A stretch of DNA of 64,000 bases from contig CM042955.1 of NCBI GenBank assembly GCA_023678885.1, positions 39,027,088 to 39,091,087 on the forward strand. The letters run 5' to 3'. Below the pieces are notes generated by a model, which saw only the letters and a list, made by a program, of their open reading frames with translations, was not told where the DNA came from and did no database searches. The DNA is from Pogostemon cablin (lineage: Eukaryota; Streptophyta; Magnoliopsida; Lamiales; Lamiaceae). A program made the position numbers and the translations under genes. The first letter of the stretch is position 1, and each line of letters opens with the position of its first letter. Shown here one piece after another: positions 11,429 to 24,311 of this stretch.

Positions 11429-14400
11429 ATCTCCCACTTATACTAAAAGACTATGCTGTCATGTCTTCTGCCATACATCTGATTCCTACTCCCACTTATG
11501 CGACCATTAAAAGCTCTCGCCTTAAGGTCCTTGTAAATGGTATACTAGGTCATCATCCGATGCAATCTAGGCGACAACAACCTTCCCCTCATCATACGAT
11601 TTCTCGTAACAGGTGGTACTCGCGCTCCATGTGTTTAATTGCCTTATGGACTTGTGATTTCTTCAAGTTTGCAACTGCACCAATATCATCAATGTAAATT
11701 GTGATTACCTTGGGCAAACTTAGAAACACTTCAAAGTCCATCATGAAGTCTCTAGAGTCATATAGATACTTTGGCTGCCTCTTAGGCTCCAATTTATCAT
11801 CTTTCCATGATGGAATCTGGAGTCTGAAATATATTTCTATATAACACTCCTCCACATTATGACTCTACTTCCTAAGATTAAACACATAACCTTTGAGGAG
11901 AATTTACTACTGTTCAATCTGATTAAAAAATCCGAATCTCCGTAATCCACAAGAAGCAGTGAATCTGCTCAGTAAGTCTATATATGATTTCCAGTCCTTC
12001 TAAGGCACTTCATATATGTCTTACTACAGTTCATCATTCTTATTCCGGATTACGTTGATACCCACTGTTCTTGCATTTAGCAAAACAGATATCCAACTTC
12101 GTTCATAGCATTCCTTAGATTAAGCTTCCTTATTCGCCGAAGCATAAGGAACCGCTTTCAACTACTTTATCTTCTTTTTGTATCTCAAAGACACATCCAA
12201 TAAGATAAATTCACATGCTAAACGAGTATGGATTGTATCATTTATGAAACTTGAGATAAGCATAACATCCTTTCATATGATCCGTATTACCGTGATCAAA
12301 AGGATATATTTTACTTTTCTTAAGTCCTTCAAATCTACTGCTTTAATAACCGTACCCATACGCCCGATAATACTCTTTCATTGTCTCCAATGAGCAAGAT
12401 ACTATCTACATATAGTCCAAGAAATACCACCACGTTTCCGTCACTCTTTACAATACACAAGACTCATCCGCTCATTGATTTAAATCCATGCCACTGGATT
12501 ATCTAATCAAAACAGATGCTTCACAATCTTAAAGCTTGCTTTAGTCCATCGCTGGACACTTTTAAGCTTACTATCAAAATGCTATTAGTACTTGCAATGA
12601 ATTACTCTGGTTGCTTCACATAGATGTTTTCCTCAAGACTTCCAATCAGGAAAGCTGTCTTGACATCTATTTGCTGTCCCTCATAATTCAATATGAGCAG
12701 CAATAAATAAAAGAATCCAGGTCAACTTAAGCATAGCTACCAGCGAATATGTCCCCTCATAATCGAACCATTTCTTTCTGAGTACACATTTTCGCAACAA
12801 GCTTTGCTTCCAAGGTTTTCACCATTCCGTTATGATCCTCTTTTATTTCCCTTGACCACTTGCAATGGCTTTCATACCATTTAGTGGTCATTTAAGCTCC
12901 AGACTTAATTTAGAATCCGTAGATTCTATTTCAACATTCAATGCAACTTACTAAGATTCCGCATTTTCATCTTGTAGTGCTACGTCGTATCCGTGGGACA
13001 ATACCATGTTCACTAGGGATCAAGTCTCACGACTCTCCCAAAACATGTATTTTATGGGTTGTCAAACAACCCTCCCACTATGATAAAGTACTACAGGTAA
13101 TTGTGTATCAGACGTGACACGCGTTGCAGTTTACCTTGTGGTATATCCTCTTGTACACTTGGTACTTATACTTAGTGTTTTCCTCTCACTTCCTTTAGAA
13201 CAACTCATACAAGGGTTTGTGATTTATTACATAGTCCTTTTCCAAAAATCTAGTTATTGAGTTAACAATTATCCTTTGATCTTTTGGACTAAACAAATCA
13301 CCCTCCATTTTTCTAGGATATCCCATATACAGACAAACGTTTCACGAATTACTGTATCTAGGGCATATCCATAAAATGAATTTAATTATTCCAAATAATT
13401 CATCATCTATCTAATCATTACCATAAGAGTCTTATACCTTCTACCCACCACACCATTCAGCTGGGGCTTGCCCGGTGTAATCAACTTGAGATTTAATCTC
13501 AACTTCTGATTATTAGTTCCTAACTATCCTAAGAGGTTTTCATCATCACGATTGAATCATAATGATATGATATATTTTCCATGACGCTTCACTGTACCAT
13601 CCTTACAATTCTTGAATTAATCCAAGAACTTAGACATGCAGTGCATCAAATAAATATATCGGTATCCAGAATAATCTTTGAATATTCATAACCACCTCTC
13701 GTCTGGATATTGTTAGGTTCGTTTGAATCAGAATGAACTAATTCCAACATATATATCTTTGGCTCTACACCCCACAGCCTTGAAAGGCAGTTAATCATTT
13801 TTACTTCCAAGTAAGACTCGCAAGTCCGATAGTTTCCACTTCTGATAAACCTTGCGGTCTATCGGCTATCAACTTTTGAATCCTACTCAAGTAAAATGAA
13901 CTAATCTTAGACGCCAATTGTATGTTTAGTTCATCTTTGAAGGTCCCTTTCTCTTACTAATATTAGAAGATGCATTATTAAATACTATTTCTTGCATCTG
14001 TGGGATGAACATGATTCAAGAGTATAATTATTATCCACCAACGTACTATAACGGATTATACCCCCATTCCTCATCATTATGACCATGTCATATAAATGAA
14101 ATGAAGTATCCATCCGTTAATGCATAGAAACCGAAATTAAATTCTTTCCATGAAAACGTACGTAAAGATAATTTCTCATAATCAATCATTTATTCCTATC
14201 ATAAGATAGATAAATAACTCCCACTGCAATAGCCACTACCTTCGTAGTTTTACCCATGTCATAACTATCTTATCCTTACTTAGTAATAAACATTTAGTGA
14301 TTCCAGTATCTACACACTTCGTGTTAATAGATGCCATCACTAATCATGTTTAAACAACTAGTGAATAAGATATTAAACTTGTTCACTTTATGATGAAAAT

Positions 14401-15050
14401 GGCTTTCCTTTGCCACATGTTTTGTCAGAAGTCTCCCACCATATACATCCTCTAGTATTTCAGGTAGAACTTTCTCAAAACATCAAGGCTAAACATGGAG
14501 AATAAAATTGATCTAGGTTTCCCTTTCAATTTATACTCCAAGCTTTTCCAATTCATTCATCAAATTCTATCATGATCTTGCGCCTTTTAAATTACTCAAG
14601 TATCTGAAGAGTTACATGAGTTCATCATATTTCTATGATCCTCTCATCTCTTCACTAAATACTTTAATAGGCATCATGAGCCGTCCTTTGAGAGAACACA
14701 TGTATTTTCTTAAGCAGTAAATTTCAAAATTAAGATTCTTTTCTAATCAGTTAATTTGGACAAGTAAATATAATTTCTTTTAGTTAACAATTAGTGAGAC
14801 TAAAACTATTCGAAATACAGAGAATCACGATTAAATTTACTGATCAAAACTTCGAATTTTATCCTTTTATATTGTTTCCCTCAAAACAATATAAAATAAA
14901 ATTCACTGACATCTCAAGCACCGTGAGTCTGCAAGCCACGTTAGTGTGGACGTTTACAAACCCGAACATTTACAAGAGAAGGTTTTACCCATTAATTTCA
15001 TTTGTCAACCTAACTTTATGACAAAATAATTAATAGTCGGTTACTCTTTA
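11429..15050 (-). pseudogene. Decayed copia gag-pol, minus-strand element
   Basis: Remnants appear in element order from right to left. A protease-like VDTGI segment is at about 14296-14340 and RT at about 12790-12170, including the DVKTAFLIGSLEENIYVKQPE block with a stop directly after. RNase H lies at about 11880-11592, with an 88-codon frame ending KHMEREYHLLREIV. Stops and frameshifts occur throughout. The stop after KQPE is at the same codon in Copia-B and Copia-D. Confidence 0.8.
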
Positions 15051-15059
15051 GCCATGCAA

Positions 15060-15420
15060 ATAATAGCAGTGACTCCGTTGGGGAGGATACTAATTATTTA
15101 CACCTAAGTGTACACCATTATTTGATCCCAAGTCCACTGCGCGAGCTTATGTGCCTTACAGTTGGAGAAGTACACACGCGCTCGGGTAGTTTCCTACAAT
15201 CATCAATTATAAGTTTGTACCAGTGTACCGCACACAAACTCATCCGTTAGGGAGGAAGGCCTATGCCAACACGCAAGTTTATGTGCCACATTACAAACAA
15301 TAATTATTTATGAAGTCTGTACCAGTGATCCGTGAATAAACTCATCCGTTAGGGAGGAAGGCCTATGCCAACACGCAAGTTTACTCACATCACTTACAAA
15401 CCAATAATGGAGGACGCGGG
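15060..15420 (-). repeat. Imperfect repeats of about 107 bp in copia internal region
   Basis: The phrase CTCATCCGTTAGGGAGGAAGG recurs, each time followed by GCCTATGCCAACACGCAAGTTTA-like text. The repeats are shared with Copia-A (19790-20100), Copia-B (34080-34400) and Copia-D (43690-44010), so they belong to the family. They are non-coding. Confidence 0.6.
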
Positions 15421-15639
15421 AATTAATAACCAATCCCCTCTCCCACTTAGTTATTTAATTACCGAGGGTTTTTAACATGCATATAATATTCCGAAATAAA
15501 ATATACATCTTAGCATGCTTCTATTAACAGCAATTTAAATAAATAAATCACATAGAACATGCCTTACACATATACAACAATAATTGACAATTAAATCAAT
15601 TAATCAGTTATATAACATTAATTAATTGCATAAAATGTT

Positions 15640-16080
15640 GGATCAATTAAATTGGCCCAGCTGACCCAAACATTATTAGCATAAAATGAGCAGCCCATTA
15701 TTAAAATAATTAAGCCCATTTATCTTGCCAATTTATGTATTAAGGTCAAGCCCAATATTTAAATCAGGCCCAACATAATACCCACAATTAATTAAATCCA
15801 GCAATTAGCCCAGCAACCCATAACCATTTAATTAAAATTGAGCCCAATAGCCCAAAACCAAATTAAAATTGAGCAGCATCTAATATAATTACTGAATTGG
15901 GCCTTTTAATCATCAGCCCAAATACTCCTTAATTAAAATAGGGCCCTGCAGCCCAATATCCTTTTAATTAAAATATTTGGGCCCAAATAATTAAAGTAGG
16001 CCCAACATCAAACTATAATCAACAGCCCAGCAGCAAAATAAAAAGAAATTGGGCCCTAAACTAAACAGGCCCAAAACACC
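15640..16080 (-). repeat. Strand-biased TGGGCY-rich leader segment
   Basis: About 440 bp of AT-rich sequence dotted with GGCCCA/GCCCA motifs, all reading TGGGCY along the element's own sense strand. The same design occurs in Copia-B at 33411-33811. TGGGCY is the plant site II motif bound by TCP factors; regulatory use here is inferred. Confidence 0.5.
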
Positions 16081-16960
16081 AAACAGGTGCCCTAATTTCA
16101 GCCGCCGCCAAGCAACCTCCCAGCCTGCTCCGGCGCTGCCGGTCGCCTCTGCCGCCGGCGGCCGCGCCAGCATCCGCCGCCAACAGCGCCGCCGCCCGCT
16201 GAGTCACCACCCTCGCTGCCAGCTCCGCCAGAGCCGCCTCCAATTGCCGCACGCCGCTGCTCGAGGACCATGGATGGTCTGCCTAAGCCGGCAACTGCAT
16301 ACCACCGGCTCCGTCTCCTAACCAAGGAGACCCGCTCAGAAACAGCAATAGGCTCGCCCAGAACAAGTATCAGACGCGGCCGGAAAGCTGCTGACAGAAA
16401 CAAGCGCCGCGACTGGAATCAGCTTCGGTGGGTCTCAATCCAGGCGCCGCCTCCAGCACGGATCTGTAGATGTCAATCGAGATCGTCGCCATCTCCAATT
16501 GTACCTACTATCAACACGCGCTGCCGGATCTCCTCAGACTCGACTAGAATCTGCAAGTCGAACCTCCTAAAATCCGCCCAGAAGCAGTCTGACGATGCCG
16601 CTCATCCGCCGATGGTCAGATCGCCCCGACCTGCTTGGCGCTTCATCGATCGGAGTCAACGAGGTGACTCGCTACCTTTGACTCAGCACCGCCATCCTCT
16701 TCGTTCAGTCACGCCATCTCCGACTGAAGACACCGCTTCAGCCATCGTCGTTCTGCCACGTTTATTGCTGACAAAAATCACGGACTGGGGTCGCCGCTCT
16801 CACGTCCGCCGTCGCCCGCTTCCAGACCATCCATCAGTCTGCAGCAAGAACCTCCGGAACCCATCGGCGCCATCTCACCACAAAGGAAACCCGCTCCAAG
16901 GTTACACCAGATTCGCCCGGAGTAACAGTCGTACATCGCCGATTACCGACGAGATGTAAT
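16081..16960 (-). other. GC-rich leader segment of unknown origin
   Basis: A sharply GC-rich block inside an AT-rich element, between the primer site and the decayed gag. A 229-codon frame (16270-16959, plus strand) runs antisense to the element, but its composition (Arg, Ser, Pro) is typical of chance frames in GC-rich DNA. Copia-B has a different GC-rich block in the same place, and Copia-D has a tandem array there. Confidence 0.5.
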
Positions 16961-17253
16961 GTCATCAGCTCCGCCGCGTGCAGTCGCTTTTTCTTTCCGT
17001 GAACATAGAGGGTGAAAGAATAGGAGTTGTATGGTGGTTTCTTACTATCGTACTTGTTTGATCGCAGCAATAAAGGATAGCAGAAAGGGTTTCAAGTGTA
17101 AAACTATACCCTAGTTTTCTTTTTCTTGCGATAATTAACATATCAAGTCACATAATCACAAAAAAAAAAAAACAAACTTGCTATCAATAAGACAATCAAC
17201 ACACGAAAGGCTCAAACCCCACCTAACGTGTCACGTTTCACCACGAAACCAAC

Positions 17254-17265
17254 GCTCTGATACCA
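17254..17265 (-). promoter_or_regulatory. Primer binding site (initiator Met-tRNA), minus-strand copia
   Basis: The minus strand reads TGGTATCAGAGC, 2 nt inside the 5' LTR end, the usual primer site of plant copia elements. Confidence 0.92.
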
Positions 17266-17267
17266 AT

Positions 17268-18468
17268 TGTTGGCAATTGGATCGTTTGGTCCAAACGTGA
17301 TCCGTTTAGGTTAAACAGTTAAACAAATCAGCGGAAGCAATTGAACCGTTTACCGTACTTCAGGGTTGATGTAGAGTCTGAATCGTTGTAGAAGAACCAC
17401 CTCTAGATCTTCTGCTGTATATCCCAAGTCGAATCCTGCTGTTGTGTGGGCAACAATCTGCAGGATTCTCCCAATCTGCTTCTTTCCTAACTCACGTCAA
17501 AAGAGGCGCAGTAACTTAGGTTTCCAGAAGCTGAGATGACTATATATATTGGGCTACAGCAGGGACCAGGAGGAGAAATTGGACTGGGCCTCAATTGAAT
17601 TTAATTAACCAAGCTTAGCCCAAAGCTTTTAATTAAATCCAATAATAATAATATAGTCCACTAAAATATTATTACTGCACTACCCGTCCAATCCCAAATT
17701 ATGTTCTGGGCTCCTTCTTATTATAAGCCCGATAATCTCCCCATGTTTAAGATATACAATGTCCATTAATTAATTAAGTTACTGACAACTCAAATTAATT
17801 AATATCTCATCCGAGAGTAGTACTACTCAACCTTTTTATCATGCCGAAAATTAATCCACTTGCAAGATTTACATGATAAACCTTATGAGCTCCTCAAGGG
17901 GACATCATCAACCTATGTCGGACATGGATTCCTTCTACAATCAACAGCATACCATAGAGACAGCACTACTTCCCAACTCACCGAGTTTGTTGATTTAATA
18001 CTTATAAATCTCACCCATTGATGAATCAAAGAAATATATACTACCCTACGTGTCGAGGTTATTGTATAGGGATTAAGAGCACGAACTTCCATAATAACAG
18101 AGATCAAGTTCTTCTATAAGTCAGTATAAGTCGAACGATCTCAGGCGGTCCTGCTCAATACACACAAGTTCACTAATGTGATTCTATAGCCAAGACAAGC
18201 TAATACCAAACCACACTACAACCATACCGATAGAGAGTCCCCGTCTATCTCAGTTGTGAGCATCTGTTTATACTTTATAAGGAAACCGATAATATGATCT
18301 TCCGCGTGTTGTCGCACAACATATTATCTACAGTATAAAGTAATTGGACTATTGCATCATGCATATAAATAAATTATAAGATGCAATCATTTGATCAATG
18401 ATTCTCAATTCAAATATTGTTATGACATTGTTCATACTAAAGCTAGAATTTTAGTATACAATCCAACA
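17268..18468 (-). repeat. 5' LTR of minus-strand copia
   Basis: 1201 bp, about 99% identical by eye to 10228-11428. It lies beside the primer site on the inner side and beside the GAACC duplication on the outer side. Confidence 0.95.
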
Positions 18469-18473
18469 GAACC

Positions 18474-19658
18474 AAGTGCTGAATACTTCCAGTAGGTGGG
18501 TTTGACCGGTGGTTCGACCTACGGCCAGTGGTTCGACATATTTGCTGAGGTCGAACCGTCGTGCGGGAACTTATCTTATCCGGATTTTTGAGGCCAAAAC
18601 GCATTCCAAGCCCTAGAGACGTGATTACAAGTATAAAAGAAGGCTCATACAGTCAGGGAAGACATCATCATAGATACCAATCACCAACAACACAATACAA
18701 GAGAGTTTAAGAGAGCGTAAGAACGTGAAGCGCAAGAGGAGATTAGGAGAGTTTTGACAGAGGTTCAGCTGGAGATTCAAGTAAGATTGGTCAATCTAAC
18801 CATGATTGTTCCTAGATCAATCATGGGCTAGAGCCACCTTGGTAGTTCTAGGTTATGAAGATTTCATGAGTTGATTTGTATTTCGTGTGTATACTCCGTA
18901 CAACACTACATGTGGTTTAGTATATATAAGATTGCGCGTTTTTAATCCATACTCATAGTTGTTTTGTGCATCAATAATCGTTGTGTAGAGTTTGAATGCA
19001 TAACATGGTTATTGATTGAGTGCGTTCACTAATGAGCAGGGTTTATTGTTATAATTCTAAGTGAAGGGATTCCGAGGTTTTATTAGAACCGTCTTATATG
19101 ATGTTTGTCAATTGAATTGAATTCGGGTTAACAAGTAGGATTAAGAGTATAACTTTATAGTACCTAAAAAGGGAGATCAAATCGGGTTAGAGTACTAAGT
19201 GCACGGGAAATAATTGATTATGATAGTACCTAGAAAGGGAGGTAAAGTATACATCTTGCTCTGAGGATACTCACACGTGTCAAAAGCTTATCTATTTGTG
19301 TCTATAGAATAAATTTGCATGGTCTAGCGATGCGTCCATAAACCACAAGGCAGAGTCGGACATCGACACACGAAAGTATGAATTAACGAATTAAATTGGA
19401 TGGCCTGACGAACTACCTATCATCTTATTTGATCACAACTACAATTCTCTTATTTTGTTATTTATTTGCTATTTTAATCGTTACTTAGTTTACAAACCAA
19501 CAATTACAATTCTCAACATAGTCATAATTGCTAGAAAATAACTGAAGTAATATTTATCCGTCCCGTGGATTCGATATTTAACTTGGTCACCTTCGAAACT
19601 ACAATTGATATCCTTTATACTTGGGGATTAAAATTGTGTGTTGAGAAAACAACCATCA
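18474..19658 (+). repeat. 3' LTR of Athila copy 1, right part
   Basis: Continuation of the LTR after the copia insertion: the end of the palindrome array (to 18557), TATA box, R/U5, and end AACCATCA at 19658. It is collinear with the LTRs at 39438-40668 and 52674-54576. Confidence 0.88.
18632..18639 (+). promoter_or_regulatory. LTR TATA box, Athila copy 1
   Basis: TATAAAAG in the context TTACAAGTATAAAAG. The same context recurs at 40006-40013, 53444-53451 and (minus strand) 55883-55890, always just downstream of the palindrome array. Confidence 0.75.
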
Positions 19659-20100
19659 AGCATGCTAGGTTGCGTATTTTATTATGAATATTATATGCAT
19701 GTAAAAACCTTCGGTGTTACTAAGTGAGAGAGGGGATTGATAATTAATTTCCGCGGCCTCCATTATTGGTTTTTAAGTGATGTGAGTAAACTTACTCGTT
19801 GGCAGTATGCCTTCCTCCCTTACGGATGAGTTTATTTATGGATCACTGGTACAAACTTCATTAAATAATTATTGTTTGTAATGTGATGCACATGAACTTG
19901 CATGTTGGCATAGACCTTCCTTCTTAATGGATGAGTTTATATGCGGTTCACTTATACAAATTTATAATTGATGATTGTAGGAAGTTATCTGAGCGCGTGC
20001 ACTTCTCCAACTGTAAGGCACATAAGCTTGCGCAATGGACTTGGAATCAAATAATGGTGTACTCTTAGGTGTAAATAACTAGTATCCTTCCCAACGGAGT

Positions 20101-20935
20101 TGATGAGTGTGTTAATTCACGAATCTTGCGCCTGGATTTGTGCTATTATGGAGTGTTTGAGGGATGAAATTGGTTGTAAACCGATATATGAAGTCACGAA
20201 TCAGGTGTTGTTGGAGCATTTTGAGTCATTTTGTGCATCAATAATTGTTGTGTAGAGTCTGAATACATAACATGGTTATTGGTTGAGTGCGTTCACTGCT
20301 GAGTAGGGTTTTATGTTATAATTCTAAGTGAAGGGATTCCGAAGTTTTATTAGAACTATCTTATATGAATACTTGTTAATTGAATCATATTTGGGTTAAC
20401 AAGTAGGATAAAAATTATAATTTCATAGTACCTATAAATGGAGATCAAATCGGGTTAGAGTACTAAGTGCACGAGAAATAATTGATTATAATAGTACCTA
20501 GAAAGGGGGGTGAATTGTATCTCTTGCTCTGAGGATATTCACACGTGTCATACGCATATTTACTTGTGTCTATAGAGTGAATTTGCATGGTTTACTGATG
20601 CGTCCATAAACCACAAGGCAGAGTCAGACACCGTCACATGGAAGATGAATTAATAAGTGGAGCTGGATGACCTAACGAACTACCTACTATCTTTCTTGAT
20701 CACAACTCACTTATCTATTCTCTTGTTATTTTTACTTGCTATTTCAATTAATATTTGTTACTTAATTTCAATACCACAACCATTATATTTTCAACATAGT
20801 CTTAGTTTACTAGAATATAATTAAATTGATATTTATTCGTCCCTTGGGTTCGATATATAACTTGGTCACCTTTGAAACTACAATTGATATCCTTCATACT
20901 TGAGGATTAATTGTGTATTGAGAAAATGCCTATTA
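20101..20935 (+). repeat. Solo Athila LTR, internally deleted
   Basis: It starts TGATGAGTGTG, ends ATGCCTATTA (decayed from CATCA), and is flanked by the perfect duplication GGAGT (20096-20100 and 20936-20940). At 835 bp it is about half the size of other Athila LTRs here. Compared with copy 1, the missing part is the palindrome array and TATA region; the U5 side (GTGCATCAATAATTG onward) is kept. Confidence 0.9.
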
Positions 20936-20940
20936 GGAGT

Positions 20941-23900
20941 CACTGCTATTATTTGCATGGCTAAAGAGAAACCGACTATTAATTATTTTATCATGAGGTT
21001 AGGTTGACAAATGATATTAATGGGTAAAACCTTCTCTTGTAAATGTTCGGGTTTGTAAACGTCTACACTAACGTGGCTTGCAGACTCACAGTGCTTGAGA
21101 TGTCGGTGAATTTTATTTTTATATTATTTTGAGGGAATCAATATAAATGGATTAATTCAAAGATTTGATCGGTGTATTTATTTATGATTTCATGTTTTTT
21201 CAAAATGGTTTTATCTTACTTATTGTTAACTAAAAAAATTATATTTACTGGTCCAAAATTAGATGATTAGAAAAGAATCTTGGTTTTGAATTTTACTGCT
21301 TAGGAAAACATGTGTTCTCACTAAGGATGTTCTGTCATGCCTATTAATCAAAGTCTCTTGTAGAAAGGTGAGAAGTTCATAGAAATATGATGGTCTCATA
21401 CGACTCTTTAGATACTTGAGTAAGTTAGAAAGGCAAGAGGTCATGGATAAATTGATTAATGAATTGAGAATGCTTCGAGTAGAAATTGAAGGGAAAACCT
21501 AGATCAATTTATTCTCCATAATTTGCCTGGATATTTTAAGCAAGTTCTACCTGAAATACGAGAAGTTGTATGTTGTGGGAAACTTCTGACGAAACATGTG
21601 ATGAAGGAAAGCCTTTTTCATCAAGGTATGAAAAAAGCTAGTATCTCATTCACTAGTCGTTGAAGCATAATTAGTGATGGCATCTACTGACATGTTGTGT
21701 GTAGATACTGGAATCACTAAAAGCCTGTAACTAAGTGTTGATGAGTTTGTTATGTACATGGGTAATACTACGAGAGTAGTGGCTATTGCAGTGGGAGTTG
21801 TTTATTTATCTTATGATAGAAATAAACGTTTGATTATGAAAAATTATCTTTACCTACTTTTTCTTAGAAAGAATTTCATTTCAGTTTCTATACATTTATG
21901 GATGGATACTCCATTTCATTTAAATGACATGGTCATAGTGATGAGGGATGGAGATATAATCTGTTGTGATACGTTAGTGACAATTTATAAACTCATAAAT
22001 TATGTTTATCCTACGGATGCAACAAATAGTAATTAATAGCGCGTCTTCTCATTCCTAGTAAGAGAAAGGAACCTTCGGAGATGAACTAAACATACTTTTG
22101 GCATCTAAGACAAGATCAATTTTACTTATGTAGAATTCAAAGGTTGATTGCCGATAGACCGTTGGGTGGAAATTATCAGACTTGTGAGTCTTGCTTGGAA
22201 GTATAATGATTAAAGGCCTTTAAAGGCAAAGGGGTGTAGAGTCAGTGATATGTTGGAAGTAGTTCATTTTGATTTAAGTGGTCCTAAGACTATCCCAATG
22301 AGAGGTTGTCATTACGATTTAATCATAGTGGCTCACACCTCTTAGGATAGTTTAGGATCTATTCATCAGAGGATGAGATTAAATCTCAAGTAATCTACAC
22401 CGGTCATACCCCAGCTGAATGGTGTGGCGGAAAAGAAGTAATAAGAATCTTATGGAAAAAGGTTAGATAGATGATAAGTTATTTGGAATTATTAAATTCA
22501 TTTTATGGGTATGCCCTAGAAACAGCATGTCATATAACGTTTGTCTGTTTATGGGATATCATAGAAAAATGGAGGGTGGTGATTCATTTAGTCCAAAAGA
22601 TTGAAGGGAGATTGTTAACACAAACACTAGATTTTTGGAAAAGGACTATGTAATAAATCACATACCAATGTATAATTTATTTTAAAAGAAGTGAGGGAAA
22701 ACACAAAGTATTAGTACCAATTGTACAAGAGGATATACTACAAGGTAAACTGCATCGCATGTTATATCTGATACACAATTGCATGTAATGCCATGTCGTA
22801 GTGGGAGGGTTGTTTCGACAACCCGTAAGATATATGTTTTGGGAGAGTCGTGAGACTTAGTCCCTAGTAAACATGGAATTGACCCACGGATACGACGAAG
22901 CACTGCAAGATAAAAATACGATATCTTAGCAAGTTGCAATATTTTCTGGAATAGGATCTACGGTTTCTAAATCAAATCTGGGAGATTATAGAACCACCAA
23001 ACGGTGTAAAAGCCATTGGAAGTGGTCATACTTAATAAAAGAGGATCAAACAGTAAGGTGAAAACTTTGGAAGCAAAGCTTGTTGTGTAAAGGTATACTC
23101 AGAAAGAAAAGGTTTGATTATGAGAAAACCTATTCACCGGTAGCTATGCCTATGTCGATCCAGACTCTTTTATCTATAACTACTCATATGAAATATGAGT
23201 AATTGCAAATAGATATCAAGACATCTTTCCTGATTGGAAGTCTTGAGGAAAACATCTAAGTAAAGTAACCAGAATGATTCATTACAAAGGGCTAACAGTA
23301 TTTTGTGTGTAAGCTTAGAAGTGTTCCTCAATGGACTAAAGAAAGCTTCAAGAACATGAAAAATCTATTTTGATGAGGTAATCCAGTCATATGGATTTAA
23401 TCAATGCACGGATGTGTCTTGTATATTGAAAAGAGTGACGGAAACATGGTGGTATTTCTTGTACTGTACATAGATGATATATTGCTCATTGGAGACAATG
23501 AAATAGTATTATTGGGCGTATGAGTATGGTTGATAAAGCAATATGAAAAGAAGGACTTAAGAAAAGCAAAATATATCCTTTTGATCATGGTAATACGAAT
23601 CACAAGAAAGGAAGTCATGCTTGTCTCAAGCTTCATGAAATGATACAATCCCTACTTGTTTTAGCATATGACTTTATCTAAAAAAATGTGTCTTAGGACA
23701 CAAAAGAAGATAAAGGAGATGGAAGCGGTTCTTTATTTTTCGGCAAATAAGAAAGCTTAATCTAAGGAATGCTATGCACGAGATAAGATATCTGTTTTGC
23801 TAAAAACATGGTCAGTGAGTATCAGGGACGGCAGTAAATCCACCTCAAAGGTTATGTGTTTGATTTTAAGAAGTTTAGTCATAATATGGAGGAGTGTTAT

Positions 23901-24299
23901 ATAGAGATATATTTCGGACTCCGAACTCCATCATGGAAAGATGATAATAATGGAGCCTATGAGGCAGCCAAAGTATCTATATGACTCTAAAAACTTCATG
24001 ATAGACTTCGAAGTGTTTCTAAGTTTGCCCAAGGTTATCACAATTTATTGTGATAATAATGGTGCAGTTGCAACTTGAAGGAATCATGAGCCCATAAGGC
24101 AATTAAACACATGGAGCGTAAGTACTACCTGTTACAAGAAATCGTACGATGAGGGAAAGATTGTTGTCGCCTAGATTGCATCGAAGATAATCTTGTAAAA
24201 CTTTATACAAGGACCTTAAGGCGAAAGCTTTTGATGGTCGTGTAGTGGGAATGGGAATCAGATATATGGCAGAAGACATGACAACATAGTATTTTAGTA
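20941..24299 (+). pseudogene. Decayed copia gag-pol, Copia-A
   Basis: Gag-like scraps occur near 21300-21680. A protease/pre-integrase piece with AIAVGVVYLSYDRNKRL lies in the frame at 21752-22036. Integrase scraps are at about 22070-22450. RT at about 23040-23640 includes YIDDILLIGDN, so both catalytic Asp are kept. RNase H is at about 23880-24260. No frame spans a whole domain. Confidence 0.82.
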
Positions 24300-24311
24300 T
24301 AAGTGGGAGAT

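Larger units (their letters stand above)
10228..18468 (-). mobile_element. Complete Ty1/copia element, minus strand, young LTRs and dead pol
   Basis: It has 1201-bp LTRs at both ends, each with TGTTGG...CCAACA termini, and a perfect 5-bp target duplication GAACC (10223-10227 and 18469-18473). The Met-tRNA primer site is at 17254-17265 and the polypurine tract (ATAAGTGGGAGAT on the minus strand) at 11429-11441. By eye the two LTRs differ at about 12 positions (about 1%). The inside carries only decayed copia protease, RT and RNase H, so it was mobilised in trans. Confidence 0.95.
1..19658 (+). mobile_element. Athila-type Ty3/gypsy retrotransposon, copy 1 (5' end outside window)
   Basis: Order seen: gag, repeat array, protease C-terminal piece, RT, RNase H, integrase, spacer, second array, ORF3, spacer, polypurine tract, 3' LTR. 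Gag and pol resemble the Athila lineage, and the third ORF resembles the ATHILA ORF-1 family. The 5' LTR and primer site lie left of the window. A minus-strand copia element (10228-18468) interrupts the 3' LTR. The right end (LTR end CATCA at 19658) abuts Copia-A internal sequence, so this copy is inserted in Copia-A. All reading frames are broken; the element could move only in trans. Confidence 0.93.

Noticed and set aside
16270..16959. 229-codon plus-strand frame in GC-rich block
   Set aside because: It is antisense to the host copia, rich in Arg/Ser/Pro as expected from GC-rich chance frames, overlaps other open frames in all phases, and has no recognisable motif.
17160..17172. Poly-A run as a retrogene or LINE tail
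   Set aside because: It lies inside the leader of the minus-strand copia with no adjacent retrotransposed sequence or target duplication.
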